Assembly (NCBI GenBank): GCA_030151865.1
Contig: JASLCK010000181.1
Span: 1-9,428 of the forward strand
Source: Rhodospirillaceae bacterium
GTDB taxonomy: Bacteria; Pseudomonadota; Alphaproteobacteria; Rhodospirillales; Magnetospirillaceae
DNA length: 9,428 nt
Direction: 5' to 3'
Shown: positions 1 through 6,893 of the stretch, piece after piece
Layout: every line of letters starts with the position of its first letter
Position numbering within the stretch: position 1 is the first letter of the stretch
Notes under the pieces: model-generated
The model's database searches: none
What the model was told of the DNA's origin: nothing
Seen by the model: the letters and a program-made list of their open reading frames with translations, nothing else
Program-made: the position numbers and the translations under genes

Positions 1-149
1 AGAGACAAACGGCACAGATTCGCAGAATGCAAAAAACCCATATCACGCACGTAGAATCTGAAAGCCAGATCGCATTTCGCATCCCAGAGGGGCACCCTAT
101 CGACAGATAAAATACTTATAAATCAAATAGTTATTAAAAACCCTAGAAT

Positions 150-165
150 TGGCATAACGCTTGCT
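150..165 (+). promoter_or_regulatory. Probable sigma-54 (RpoN) -24/-12 promoter for the chemotaxis receptor gene
   Basis: The segment TGGCATAACGCTTGCT matches the sigma-54 consensus TGGCACG-N4-TTGCW at nearly every informative base, and the GG (151-152) and GC (163-164) doublets have the required spacing. Transcription would start near 176, leaving about 49 bases of leader before the ATG at 225. The flanks are AT-rich, which suits an enhancer-dependent promoter. No activator site could be named with confidence. Reading the motif is direct; its use in vivo is inference. Confidence 0.7.
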
Positions 166-183
166 AAAACTAAACTGAAAAGA

Positions 184-200
184 GATCAGACCATCTGATC
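184..200 (+). repeat. Small perfect inverted repeat in the receptor gene leader
   Basis: GATCAG and CTGATC form a perfect 6-bp inverted repeat around a 5-base loop (accat). It lies just downstream of the predicted sigma-54 start site and ahead of the Shine-Dalgarno region (about 211-216). It could be a small leader hairpin or a protein site. It is short enough to be chance. Confidence 0.35.
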
Positions 201-224
201 GAACAGCGAGGCGAGGAAACTATC

Positions 225-1916
225 ATGACGTCCTATTCGAACCTGAAGATCATTTGGAAGATCGCCATTCCGTCCCTGGTTTTGGGCGTGGTGATCGCCG
301 CCATCAGCGCCATGGCCCTGATTACTTTTTCCGGTATTCAGGAAACCGTTCGCGACATTCTGGGCAATCAGGTCGTCAAAGCCCTGACGGTAGACGAGGT
401 CGCCTATAACCTGAATAGTGCCACTACCCCCGACCGCGAAGTCCTGTTGGCTCCGACCCCGGAGCGCCGAGCCGCGGCGGAAAAAGACTATGCCCAATAT
501 ATCCAGGCGACCCGCGACAGCCTGAACAAGCTGATGAAGCTGCAAACCAATCCCGAACGGATCGCCATCAGCAAGGATATTCTGAGCAAGGTGGAAACCT
601 TCAACAGCTTGGACACCAAGGCCTTTGCCATGGCCAAGAACGGCCAGACAGCAGAAGCCTATGAACTAATGACCGGCGACTCCGCCAAAGTCTACGATGC
701 GGCCACCGATCTGATGAATGGCTTGTCCACACAAGTCAAAGAGGACGTGAAAAAGTCGGAAGCTGCCATCGACGCAACGATTTCCGCCACGATCTGGCGC
801 ACCTCGCTGTTGGTCGGCATCGGTGTTTCCATCGGGTTCGGTCTGCTGGCCTGGGTTGCCGTTACCCAGATCGCCCGCCCGCTGGGCACCGTCACCACGG
901 TCTTGGGATCGGTCGCCGACGGCAACCTTACGGTCGAAGTGCATGGCACCCGCCGCGAAGATGAGGTGGGCACCATCGCACGGGCCATTTCTCATCTGCA
1001 AAAGCAACTGCAAGCCGCCGAAGCCGCCAAGGCCGTCCGCGAACGGGAACAGACCGAACGCGCCGAACGCGCCGAACGCATCGCCCTGATGACCCGCGAT
1101 TTCGACACTTCGATCGGCAATATGATGCAGGTGGTGGCCAGCAATCTGACCCAGTTGGAAAGCACCGCCCAGGCCATGGCCGCCAATTCGGAACAGACCA
1201 GCCGTCAAACCGTCGTGGTCGCCAGCGCCACCGAGGAAGCATCGGCCAACGTGCAGACCGTCGCCACCGCGTCGGAGGAATTGTCGGCCTCGATCCGCGA
1301 AATCGGTCGTCAGGTGTCCCAATCCAGCCAAGTCTCGCAAAATGCCGCCGATGACGCCCGGCGCACCAGCGAAACCTTCCAGGTGTTGGCGGAAAACGCC
1401 CGCAAGATCGGCGACGTCGTGCAGTTGATCAACGACATCGCCAGCCAGACCAACCTGTTGGCGTTGAACGCCACCATCGAAGCGGCGCGCGCTGGTGAGG
1501 CGGGCAAGGGTTTTGCCGTCGTCGCCAACGAAGTCAAACACCTGGCCAACCAGACCGCCAAGGCGACCGAGGAAATCGGCCAGCAGGTGGCGGGCGTCCA
1601 GGCATCCACCCAGGAAGCAGTGTCGGCCATCGGTTTGATCCTGAACCGCATCGACGAGATCAACACCATCAATGGCGCCATCGCTGCCGCCGTCGAACAG
1701 CAAAGTGCGGCCACCGAAGAAATCGCCCGCAACGTCCAGGAAGCGGCGCGTGGCACCCAGATGGTTTCGTCCAACATCGGCAATGTCAGCCATGCGGCGG
1801 CGGAAACCGGGGCCGCGGCCAAGCAATTGTTCGACAGCGCCACCGCCCTGGGCCACGAAACCAACAGCATGAAGAGCACCGTTGACGGTTTCCTGGCGAA
1901 CGTCCGCCAGGCTTGA
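225..1916 (+). CDS. Methyl-accepting chemotaxis protein (transmembrane receptor)
   Basis: A 563-residue inner-membrane chemoreceptor that should pass ligand or energy signals to CheA/CheW and so bias flagellar rotation. A short cytoplasmic start is followed by a first membrane helix at about 13-35, a mainly helical periplasmic sensor of about 155 residues, and a second membrane helix at about 193-214. A HAMP domain (about 215-270), a charged linker with an ERAERAER repeat, and a long signalling coiled coil follow. The hairpin tip is unmistakable: QTNLLALNATIEAARAGE at about 418-435, then KGFAVVANEV. There is no C-terminal NWETF-type CheR/CheB tether. The ATG at 225 has a GCGAGG-type Shine-Dalgarno 8 bases upstream. 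The gene is monocistronic, from a predicted sigma-54 promoter to a strong terminator. The sensor looks like a four-helix bundle, but its ligand cannot be told from sequence. Confidence 0.95.
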   Translation: MTSYSNLKIIWKIAIPSLVLGVVIAAISAMALITFSGIQETVRDILGNQVVKALTVDEVAYNLNSATTPDREVLLAPTPERRAAAEKDYAQYIQATRDSLNKLMKLQTNPERIAISKDILSKVETFNSLDTKAFAMAKNGQTAEAYELMTGDSAKVYDAATDLMNGLSTQVKEDVKKSEAAIDATISATIWRTSLLVGIGVSIGFGLLAWVAVTQIARPLGTVTTVLGSVADGNLTVEVHGTRREDEVGTIARAISHLQKQLQAAEAAKAVREREQTERAERAERIALMTRDFDTSIGNMMQVVASNLTQLESTAQAMAANSEQTSRQTVVVASATEEASANVQTVATASEELSASIREIGRQVSQSSQVSQNAADDARRTSETFQVLAENARKIGDVVQLINDIASQTNLLALNATIEAARAGEAGKGFAVVANEVKHLANQTAKATEEIGQQVAGVQASTQEAVSAIGLILNRIDEINTINGAIAAAVEQQSAATEEIARNVQEAARGTQMVSSNIGNVSHAAAETGAAAKQLFDSATALGHETNSMKSTVDGFLANVRQA

Positions 1917-1952
1917 TCAGGCCGATCCTCCCTCGCCTGATGTAAAAACTAA

Positions 1953-1984
1953 GGGCCGGACTGAAACAGTCCGGCCCCTTTTTT
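1953..1984 (+). terminator. Rho-independent terminator after the chemoreceptor gene, probably bidirectional
   Basis: A perfect 10-bp stem (GGGCCGGACT / AGTCCGGCCC) encloses a GAAAC loop and is followed by C and six T. It lies 37 bases after the receptor stop codon. On the minus strand the same stem is followed by a T-rich stretch (ttagttttta), so it can also end menD, which converges on it and stops at 2003. Confidence 0.92.
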
Positions 1985-2002
1985 ATGTGTCTTGAGAAAA
2001 GC

Positions 2003-3694
2003 TTAGACCGACACGGTCCCCAACTTGGCGGCTTCGGCCCACAGGGCTTTGTGGCGCGCCACGCTTTCTTCGGGATCGACTTCCACCTGAACCACCTGGG
2101 TTCCCGGTTGGGCCAGGGCTTCGCCAAAGGTGGAGGAAAATCCCTTGGCCTCCACCCGCAGATGCCCATGGCCGTAAACCCCGGCGGCAGCCTGCAAATC
2201 GGCATGCTGTTCGGTGAACCAGGCAGCATCGAATTCATGCTTGGGCAGGGTGCTGGACGGCTGATGGCGGAAGATGATGCCGCCGCCGTTATCGATCACC
2301 GAGATCACCGCATTCAGCTTGCCCGCGCAGGCCAGACCACCGACATCGTGCAGGAAGCTCATATCGCCGATCAGGGCGGCAGCGGCAGTGTAACGGCCCG
2401 AAGCAGTCGCCCCCAGGAAGGTGGACGACAAACCGTCGATGCCCGCCACGCCGCGATTGGCCAGCATGGTGATGGACTTCTTCGACGTGCCCGAAAAGGC
2501 GTCGAAATCGCGCACCGACATGGAATTGCCGATGAAGAACAACGACCCGTCGGGCAGGCTGTCGATCATCGACCGGCCCAACGCCGCTTCCGGCGGGGCA
2601 TGCTTGGCAATCAGGGCGGCGGCGGCGCGATCCAGGGATCGGAAGCTTTCCACCCAGTCTTCGCTGGCGGGATGGGTGACTTCACGGGCCAGGGCATCGG
2701 CCACCAGATCGACGTCGCCATGGATCATCAGATCGGCGGCGCGGTCGGGGTCGGGCCAGCGGGAATCGCCGCTGACGACGATGCGTTCCGCCGCCGGGAA
2801 TTCCCCCAGCCACTTGGTATAGGGCTTGGCCATGGGATAACCGCCAAAGCGCATCACCCAGTCCGGCTGCGGCCCCTTGCCGCGCAGGAAGACATCGTAA
2901 TGCACGATCAGACGCGACTGATCATGGGGACCAAAACGCAGACCCGACAGGGGATCGGCCAGCACCGGAACGTTCAGGGCAGCGGCCAGACGCACGATCG
3001 GTTCGGGCGGAACCCCTTCGCAGCCGCAGACGATCACACCCTTGCGGCCCGACAGACGTTCGGCCAAGGCCCGCATTTCATAGGCAGGCGGAACCTGACG
3101 CGGCAGCACGACGCGGGGCTTGCGGCTGTCGGTGACCAGCGGCGGTTCATCGCCAGGGGCGGCCAGCAGGGGTTCGCGGAAAGCGCAGTTCAACTGCACC
3201 GGACCGGGCAGCGGGAACAGCGATTGCTGCACGCAGCGCGCGGTGAAGTTGGCCAGCCAGCTATGATCTTCCTCGGCCGGAGGCAGGAAGTGATAAGCAC
3301 GCAGCGACGGCCCGAACAGGCGGGTCTGGTCGATCGACTGGTGGGCGCCGCAATCTTGCAGTTCCGGCGGACGATCCGCCGACAGCAGCACCAAGGGGGC
3401 GCGGGCCATATCGGCTTCCACCACCGCCGGGTGCCAGTTGGCCACCGCCGAGCCCGAGGTGCAGATCACCGCCACCGGCTTACCTTCAGCCTTGGCCAGC
3501 CCCAGGGCGAAAAAACCCGCCGAGCGTTCGTCAATAACGATATGGCACGTGATGGCCGCATGGCGCATGCAGGCCAGGGTCAAGGACGTCGAGCGTGCGC
3601 CGGGCGAGATCACCGCATGTTCCACGCCAGCGGCGGCCAAACCCTCGACCAGAGCAGCGGCCCAAGCAGCATTGATTTTACCCATGTTCTTCAT
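2003..3694 (-). CDS. menD: 2-succinyl-5-enolpyruvyl-6-hydroxy-3-cyclohexene-1-carboxylate synthase (MenD)
   Basis: A 563-residue thiamine-diphosphate enzyme, close to the 556 residues of E. coli MenD. It is expected to join isochorismate and 2-oxoglutarate (with decarboxylation) in cytoplasmic menaquinone synthesis. MenD-type motifs appear in order: PGARSTSLTL (31-40), DERSAGFFALGLAK with the cofactor-activating Glu56, TSGSAVAN, ADRPPELQDCGAHQ (106-119), GNSMSVRDFDAF (389-400), NRGVAGIDG (413-421), and the metal/ThDP motif GDMS (443-446) to DNGGG (468-472). Two substrate-pocket positions differ from E. coli: Ser32 becomes Ala33 (GARS instead of GSRS), and the Lys-Arg pair of GKRLLQW becomes AKPYTKW. 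The ATG at 3694 is chosen because an AGGT sits 6 bases upstream; the frame stays open to 3760 but that extension is not MenD-like. No other men gene is in view. A related carboligase with a shifted substrate is possible, but MenD is much the best match. Confidence 0.88.
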   Translation of the reverse strand: MKNMGKINAAWAAALVEGLAAAGVEHAVISPGARSTSLTLACMRHAAITCHIVIDERSAGFFALGLAKAEGKPVAVICTSGSAVANWHPAVVEADMARAPLVLLSADRPPELQDCGAHQSIDQTRLFGPSLRAYHFLPPAEEDHSWLANFTARCVQQSLFPLPGPVQLNCAFREPLLAAPGDEPPLVTDSRKPRVVLPRQVPPAYEMRALAERLSGRKGVIVCGCEGVPPEPIVRLAAALNVPVLADPLSGLRFGPHDQSRLIVHYDVFLRGKGPQPDWVMRFGGYPMAKPYTKWLGEFPAAERIVVSGDSRWPDPDRAADLMIHGDVDLVADALAREVTHPASEDWVESFRSLDRAAAALIAKHAPPEAALGRSMIDSLPDGSLFFIGNSMSVRDFDAFSGTSKKSITMLANRGVAGIDGLSSTFLGATASGRYTAAAALIGDMSFLHDVGGLACAGKLNAVISVIDNGGGIIFRHQPSSTLPKHEFDAAWFTEQHADLQAAAGVYGHGHLRVEAKGFSSTFGEALAQPGTQVVQVEVDPEESVARHKALWAEAAKLGTVSV

Positions 3695-3812
3695 CGTAAG
3701 ACCTGCGTTCGTAAAGATTGAAACGGATTTCCGGTGCGGCCTGCGAACACACCTGGACAAAGGTCTAGGTCATGCCCGGGACTGGTACGCGGCCCACGAA
3801 ACTCCATCAGAA

Positions 3813-3892
3813 CACACAACCATTAGGGGTAAAAAAGACCGCAAGCCCTCGATAGAGGGTTTGTAGCGGTTGATTTTTCCTGATGGTGTGTG
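3813..3892. repeat. Long imperfect palindrome between menD and nnrU
   Basis: About 80 bases fold back on themselves in nested stems. The outer stem is CACACA (3813-3818) with TGTGTG (3887-3892). Next, CCATTAGG (3820-3827) pairs with CCTGATGG (3879-3886) with one wobble, then A5 (3831-3835) with T5 (3874-3878), then CCGC-AAGCCCTC (3839-3850) with GAGGGTTT-gta-GCGG (3855-3869) around a GATA loop. Similar folding on both strands could reflect a terminator, an attenuator-like leader of menD, or a short palindromic intergenic element. No flanking target duplication was recognised. Confidence 0.6.
3831..3869 (-). terminator. Probable rho-independent terminator downstream of nnrU
   Basis: Read on the minus strand, CCGC-tac-AAACCCTC pairs with GAGGGCTTGCGG across a TATC loop, with a 3-base bulge and one G-U pair. 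It is followed immediately by TC and then six T. It lies about 160 bases past the nnrU stop and about 140 bases before the menD start, so it should insulate menD from nnrU transcription, or act inside a menD leader if the menD promoter lies further upstream. Confidence 0.7.
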
Positions 3893-4026
3893 GCTGTTAC
3901 GGCCAGCCCACGGCGCGTCTATATACCAATCGCCATGCCGAATGGAATAAGATTCTTTAAAAAGATGTAAAAATTTATGATAATTCTTTAATCGGTTGTA
4001 ACCGTTGGCGAGCACGCCCGAAACCT

Positions 4027-4710
4027 TCAACCCAGAGGATAGAGTCCCAGAACCGGACCATGACCAAACAGCAAAAGCAGGTACAGAAGCACCCCGCCCA
4101 GGATTGATTTAACAAGATTGTCATTCAAACTTAAAGTTGAGCGACCAACACAAATTGCACCAAAAGGCATATTCCCTGTGCCAGAGGCCAGATCGGCCCA
4201 ATCGGGCAAGGCGCGGGCGCGGCGGCGGTCGAACAGGAACGTGCCGACAATGCTAAACAGGCACAACCCGCCGAACAGCAGCACTGCGCGCACTTCGCCA
4301 TTGGGAAACAGGTGCGAGCCTGACCATAACGCTGCCGCCCATAAGATCGGGTGACGGGTGATGGCGACGATGCCGGGGCGCTCGGGCGTCCAGCCGCGCC
4401 GTCCCAGCCCCAGGGAAAACGGATTGCCCTGGGTCAACCCGCCCACCAACAGGATGCAGGCCAGCGGCATGGTCAGGATCGGCACCCAACGCGCCCAGGC
4501 GTGGAAGCCCCATAAGACGACGGTGGGCGCATCCAAGGTGGCTTTGATCAGCCAGACCAGCGACAGCGTGGCGATCAGGGAATGCACGATCATATAGCGC
4601 CGCTTGCCCAGCAACCCGACGACACGGCCGCGCAAGGCGGGCAAGGCCGGAACGCTGTGGGTGGCGATAAACAGACCGAAGGCCGCCGCCAATTCCTCGA
4701 ACCCAGCCAT
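4027..4710 (-). CDS. nnrU: NnrU family protein, membrane protein linked to nitrite/nitric oxide respiration
   Basis: A 227-residue integral membrane protein of the NnrU family. The first helix carries FIATHSVPALPALRG, where family members have a conserved His and the p-x-lR motif. The centre has the family signature ITRHPILWAAALW (about 117-129) followed by SGSHLFPNGEVRAVLLFG. About six hydrophobic segments are visible, including one at the C terminus. The family is known from denitrifying alphaproteobacteria, where nnrU lies beside nor genes and is needed for normal nitrite/NO reduction; its biochemical role is unsettled, and a part in NO reductase assembly or in the NO signal is usually proposed. 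The ATG at 4710 has AAAGGA 6 bases upstream. It is divergent from norC, with two CRP/FNR-type boxes between, which supports shared control. Confidence 0.9.
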   Translation of the reverse strand: MAGFEELAAAFGLFIATHSVPALPALRGRVVGLLGKRRYMIVHSLIATLSLVWLIKATLDAPTVVLWGFHAWARWVPILTMPLACILLVGGLTQGNPFSLGLGRRGWTPERPGIVAITRHPILWAAALWSGSHLFPNGEVRAVLLFGGLCLFSIVGTFLFDRRRARALPDWADLASGTGNMPFGAICVGRSTLSLNDNLVKSILGGVLLYLLLLFGHGPVLGLYPLG

Positions 4711-4797
4711 ATCAGATCCTTTCCCAAGCGGTTCGCTTCCCTATTCGAAAGCTCACTATCGATGATCCGAGACTGGTCTGTCGAGGGCATGTCCTCC

Positions 4798-4811
4798 TTG
4801 ACCTTTATCAA
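4798..4811. promoter_or_regulatory. CRP/FNR-family (NnrR/Dnr/FNR-like) binding box 1
   Basis: TTGACCTTTATCAA fits the dyad TTGAY-N4-RTCAA recognised by FNR and its NO-responsive relatives NnrR/Dnr, with five of five bases correct in each half when either FNR or NnrR half-sites are allowed. Its centre (4804.5) is about 94 bases before the nnrU ATG, so a start near 4763 would place it at the classical -41.5 position for nnrU. Confidence 0.8.
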
Positions 4812-4836
4812 GTTAAATCCCTGGTTTTCCGCAGCC

Positions 4837-4850
4837 CTGACCAAAGTCAA
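4837..4850. promoter_or_regulatory. CRP/FNR-family (NnrR-like) binding box 2
   Basis: CTGACCAAAGTCAA differs from the NnrR-type dyad TTGAC-N4-GTCAA at only the first base. Its centre lies 39 bases from that of box 1. A norC transcript starting near 4885 would put it at -41.5. The -10 in that case (about 4873-4878) is weak by sight, as is common for activated promoters. Which box serves which arm is inferred from spacing only. Confidence 0.7.
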
Positions 4851-4905
4851 GGTTTCTGCACCCCAGCGGCGTCACAACTGCCTCTGAGCCGAACGCCGCC
4901 CTCTC

Positions 4906-4981
4906 CCTAGTGTCCCTAATCCTAGTGGGAAAGTCGGGAAAGGCGTTCACCGTCCCGTGACGGTCCTTGGACCCACTGTGG
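4906..4981 (+). repeat. Repeats and small palindromes in the norC leader
   Basis: CCTAGTG occurs at 4906-4912 and again at 4921-4927, a 15-base step. Three short palindromes then follow closely: ACCGT-n6-ACGGT (4949-4964), GGTCC-tt-GGACC (4962-4973) and CCAC-t-GTGG (4973-4981). The first two overlap and cannot form together, and the third runs into the GGAGAG Shine-Dalgarno of norC (4980-4985). This could be RNA-level control of norC translation, a regulator site, or chance. Confidence 0.4.
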
Positions 4982-4989
4982 AGAGAACC

Positions 4990-5442
4990 ATGTCGGAGAG
5001 ACTCACGAAGTCAGCCGCCAGGAACATATTTTTCGGGGGAACCTTATTCTTCTTTGCCATTTTCGCAGCCCTGGTGGCGCAAAGCGTCTCCTATGTGGAA
5101 AGCGGCCCGGCGAAGTCGTCGGCGATCCCGGATAATGTGGCCCATGGCAAGCGCGTGTGGGAACGCCACGCCTGCTTTGATTGCCACACCCTGTACGGCG
5201 AAGGCGCCCGTTTTGCCCCTGAACTGGGCAATGTCTGGCTGCGTTATGGCGGTGCGGAAGACCCTGCTGCCGCACGCGAAGGCCTGAAGGCCTGGATCAA
5301 GTCCCAGCCCACCCGCATTGAAGGGCGCCATCAGATGCCGCAGTTCAACCTGTCGGATCAGGACTTGGACGATCTGGTCGAATTCCTGCGCTACGTCAGC
5401 ACGATCAATACCCAGAACTGGCCGCCGAAGATTTCCGGCTAA
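4990..5442 (+). CDS. norC: Nitric oxide reductase subunit C (NorC, membrane-anchored cytochrome c)
   Basis: A 150-residue small subunit of the cytochrome-c-dependent NO reductase. It takes electrons from periplasmic cytochrome c or a cupredoxin and passes them to NorB. One N-terminal membrane anchor (about 13-33) is followed by a single haem c domain: the haem-binding CFDCH (Cys62, Cys65, His66), then GEGARFAPELGNVWLRYGG typical of NorC, and the axial Met116 in RHQMPQF. The length matches the family. The frame is open from a GTG at 4957, but the ATG at 4990 is chosen because it has GGAGAG 4 bases upstream and gives the usual NorC N terminus, with a short charged tail before the anchor. norB begins 18 bases after its stop, so the two form one operon. 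Confidence 0.96.
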   Translation: MSERLTKSAARNIFFGGTLFFFAIFAALVAQSVSYVESGPAKSSAIPDNVAHGKRVWERHACFDCHTLYGEGARFAPELGNVWLRYGGAEDPAAAREGLKAWIKSQPTRIEGRHQMPQFNLSDQDLDDLVEFLRYVSTINTQNWPPKISG

Positions 5443-5460
5443 GCCGAAGGGGACGCGAAA

Positions 5461-6786
5461 ATGAAATACCAATCGCAAAAGGTCGCGCTCTACTACTTTA
5501 TCGGCGCGCTCAGTCTGTTTGTCGTTCAGGTCCTGTTCGGGCTTTTGGGCGGCACCTTGTACGTCAACCCCACCGCCCTGCCGGACTTTCTGCCGTTCAG
5601 CGTGATCCGCATGATTCACACCAACGCTTTGGTGGTGTGGCTGCTGATGGGCTTCATGGGGGCCACCTATTTCCTGCTGCCCGAAGAAGCGGAAACCGAA
5701 TTGCACAGCCCCAAGCTGGCGCTTTTGCAGTTCTGGGCCTTCTACATCGCCGCCCTGGTGGCGGTGGCAGGCTATCTGCTGGGCTATTATGACGGCCGCT
5801 CCTATCTGGAACAGCCGATCTACATCAAGGTCGGCATCGTCGTCGTCGCCCTGATCCATCTTTACAACTGCACGCTGACCCTGCTGAAGGGCCGCAAGAC
5901 CGCCGTGTCGATCGTGCTGATGATGGGCCTGTGGGGCGCGGCGCTGTTCTTCCTGTTCGCTTTCTACAATCCCGCCAACGTCGTCTTGGATAAGATGTTC
6001 TGGTGGTGGGTCGTTCATCTGTGGGTCGAAGGCGTCTGGGAACTGATCATGGCCGCCATCCTGGCCTTCCTGATGATCAAGCTGACCGGCGTCGACCGTG
6101 AAGTCGTGGAAAAGTGGCTGTATGTCATCATCAGCCTGACCCTGTTCTCGGGCATCCTGGGCACCGGTCACCACTACTACTGGATCGGCACCCCCGGTTA
6201 CTGGCAGTGGATCGGCTCGGTCTTCTCGACCCTGGAAGTCGTCCCCTTCTTCGCCATCGTGGTGTTCTGCTTCATGATGGTCTGGAAGGGTGGTCGCGAT
6301 CACCCCAACAAGGCCGCCCTGCTGTGGTCGCTGGGTTGCTCGGTGTTCGCCTTCTTCGGCGCGGGCATCTGGGGCTTCCTGCACACCCTGTCGTCGATCA
6401 ACTACTACACCCACGGCACCCAGGTCACTGCGGCGCATGGTCATCTGGCGTTCTATGGCGCCTATGTCATGGTCAACATCGCCATCATGACCTATGCCCT
6501 GCCGCAGTTGCTCAAGCGCACGCCCTATAATCAGGTTCTGAACATGTGGGCGTTCTGGATCATCTCGGGCGGCGTGTCGTTCATGACCTTTGCGCTGACC
6601 TTCGCCGGTGTGGTTCAGGTTCATCTGCAACGCGTCATGGGCCTGACCTACATGGAAGTGCAGGATCAGTTGGGCCTGTTCTACTGGATGCGTTTGGGGG
6701 CTGGGGCCGTCACGGTTCTGGGCGTCCTGATGCTGGTTGCCTCGCTGGTGATCCCCACCGGTCAGCGCCTGCAGAACGGTAAGTAA
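5461..6786 (+). CDS. norB: Nitric oxide reductase subunit B (NorB, catalytic haem b/b3-FeB subunit)
   Basis: A 441-residue polytopic subunit of the haem-copper oxidase superfamily, reducing 2 NO to N2O in the cytoplasmic membrane. All expected metal ligands are visible: His53 (RMIHTN) and His328 for low-spin haem b, His326 (AAHGH) for haem b3, and His186, His237 and His238 (VVHLWVEG, GTGHHYY) for FeB. Both functional glutamates are present, Glu190 (FeB region) and Glu259 (STLEVVP). It begins at the membrane without the long N-terminal extension of quinol-type qNor, so it is a cNor partner for NorC. About twelve hydrophobic helices fit the family. The ATG has AAGGGGA 7 bases upstream. A strong terminator lies 13 bases past the stop, so norCB can be transcribed as a two-gene unit. 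Confidence 0.97.
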   Translation: MKYQSQKVALYYFIGALSLFVVQVLFGLLGGTLYVNPTALPDFLPFSVIRMIHTNALVVWLLMGFMGATYFLLPEEAETELHSPKLALLQFWAFYIAALVAVAGYLLGYYDGRSYLEQPIYIKVGIVVVALIHLYNCTLTLLKGRKTAVSIVLMMGLWGAALFFLFAFYNPANVVLDKMFWWWVVHLWVEGVWELIMAAILAFLMIKLTGVDREVVEKWLYVIISLTLFSGILGTGHHYYWIGTPGYWQWIGSVFSTLEVVPFFAIVVFCFMMVWKGGRDHPNKAALLWSLGCSVFAFFGAGIWGFLHTLSSINYYTHGTQVTAAHGHLAFYGAYVMVNIAIMTYALPQLLKRTPYNQVLNMWAFWIISGGVSFMTFALTFAGVVQVHLQRVMGLTYMEVQDQLGLFYWMRLGAGAVTVLGVLMLVASLVIPTGQRLQNGK

Positions 6787-6799
6787 CCCTCTCTTGCCT

Positions 6800-6838
6800 G
6801 GGCGGTTGGGGATTGCCTCCCCCGACCGCCCTTTTTTT
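6800..6838 (+). terminator. Strong rho-independent terminator between norB and norQ
   Basis: GGGCGGT-tg-GGGG pairs with TCCCC-cg-ACCGCCC around a short ATTGCC loop and is followed by seven T. The stem is GC-rich and near-perfect. It should end most norCB transcripts, leaving norQ dependent on read-through or its own promoter. Confidence 0.92.
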
Positions 6839-6893
6839 ATCCCAAGCCTCTTTTCACCAGCCCCCTTTTTCACAAGCAACGGGAGACGGAGCC

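Larger units (their letters stand above)
3695..4026. other. Intergenic region between nnrU and menD, no convincing gene
   Basis: These 332 bases hold the palindrome/terminator and, at about 3940-3995, an AT-rich patch unlike the GC-rich surroundings. The patch carries a 9-bp direct repeat, ATTCTTTAA, at 3952-3960 and 3983-3991, starting 31 bases apart. An open frame spans 3770-4030 on the minus strand (TTG start overlapping the nnrU stop), but it runs through the terminator stem and has no domain-like composition, so it is not called. The menD promoter must lie here; no clear -35/-10 pair was found. Confidence 0.6.

Noticed and set aside
15..60. 7-bp inverted repeat CAGATTC / GAATCTG at the left edge
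   Set aside because: It is short with a 32-base gap, and is far from the sigma-54 promoter; it is not distinguishable from chance, and the sequence to the left is not visible.
1054..1079. Short 9-base tandem repeat (cgaacgcgc) in the chemoreceptor gene
   Set aside because: It encodes the ERAERAER charged linker after HAMP, a common low-complexity coiled-coil feature; no sign of phase variation, as units are in frame.
666..1856. Open frame of 396 codons on the minus strand opposite the chemoreceptor
   Set aside because: Gly/Asp/His-rich shadow of a well-supported MCP signalling domain.
1985..3721. Long open frame of 578 codons on the plus strand opposite menD
   Set aside because: menD on the other strand has full ThDP-enzyme motifs; this frame begins inside the upstream terminator and has shadow-type composition with no domain.
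3770..4030. 86-codon minus-strand frame starting with TTG at the nnrU stop
   Set aside because: It runs through the terminator stem and palindrome, and no recognisable domain or good Shine-Dalgarno is seen.
4957..4989. Upstream GTG start for norC
   Set aside because: It lies within a leader palindrome without a good ribosome site; the ATG at 4990 has GGAGAG and gives the normal NorC N terminus.
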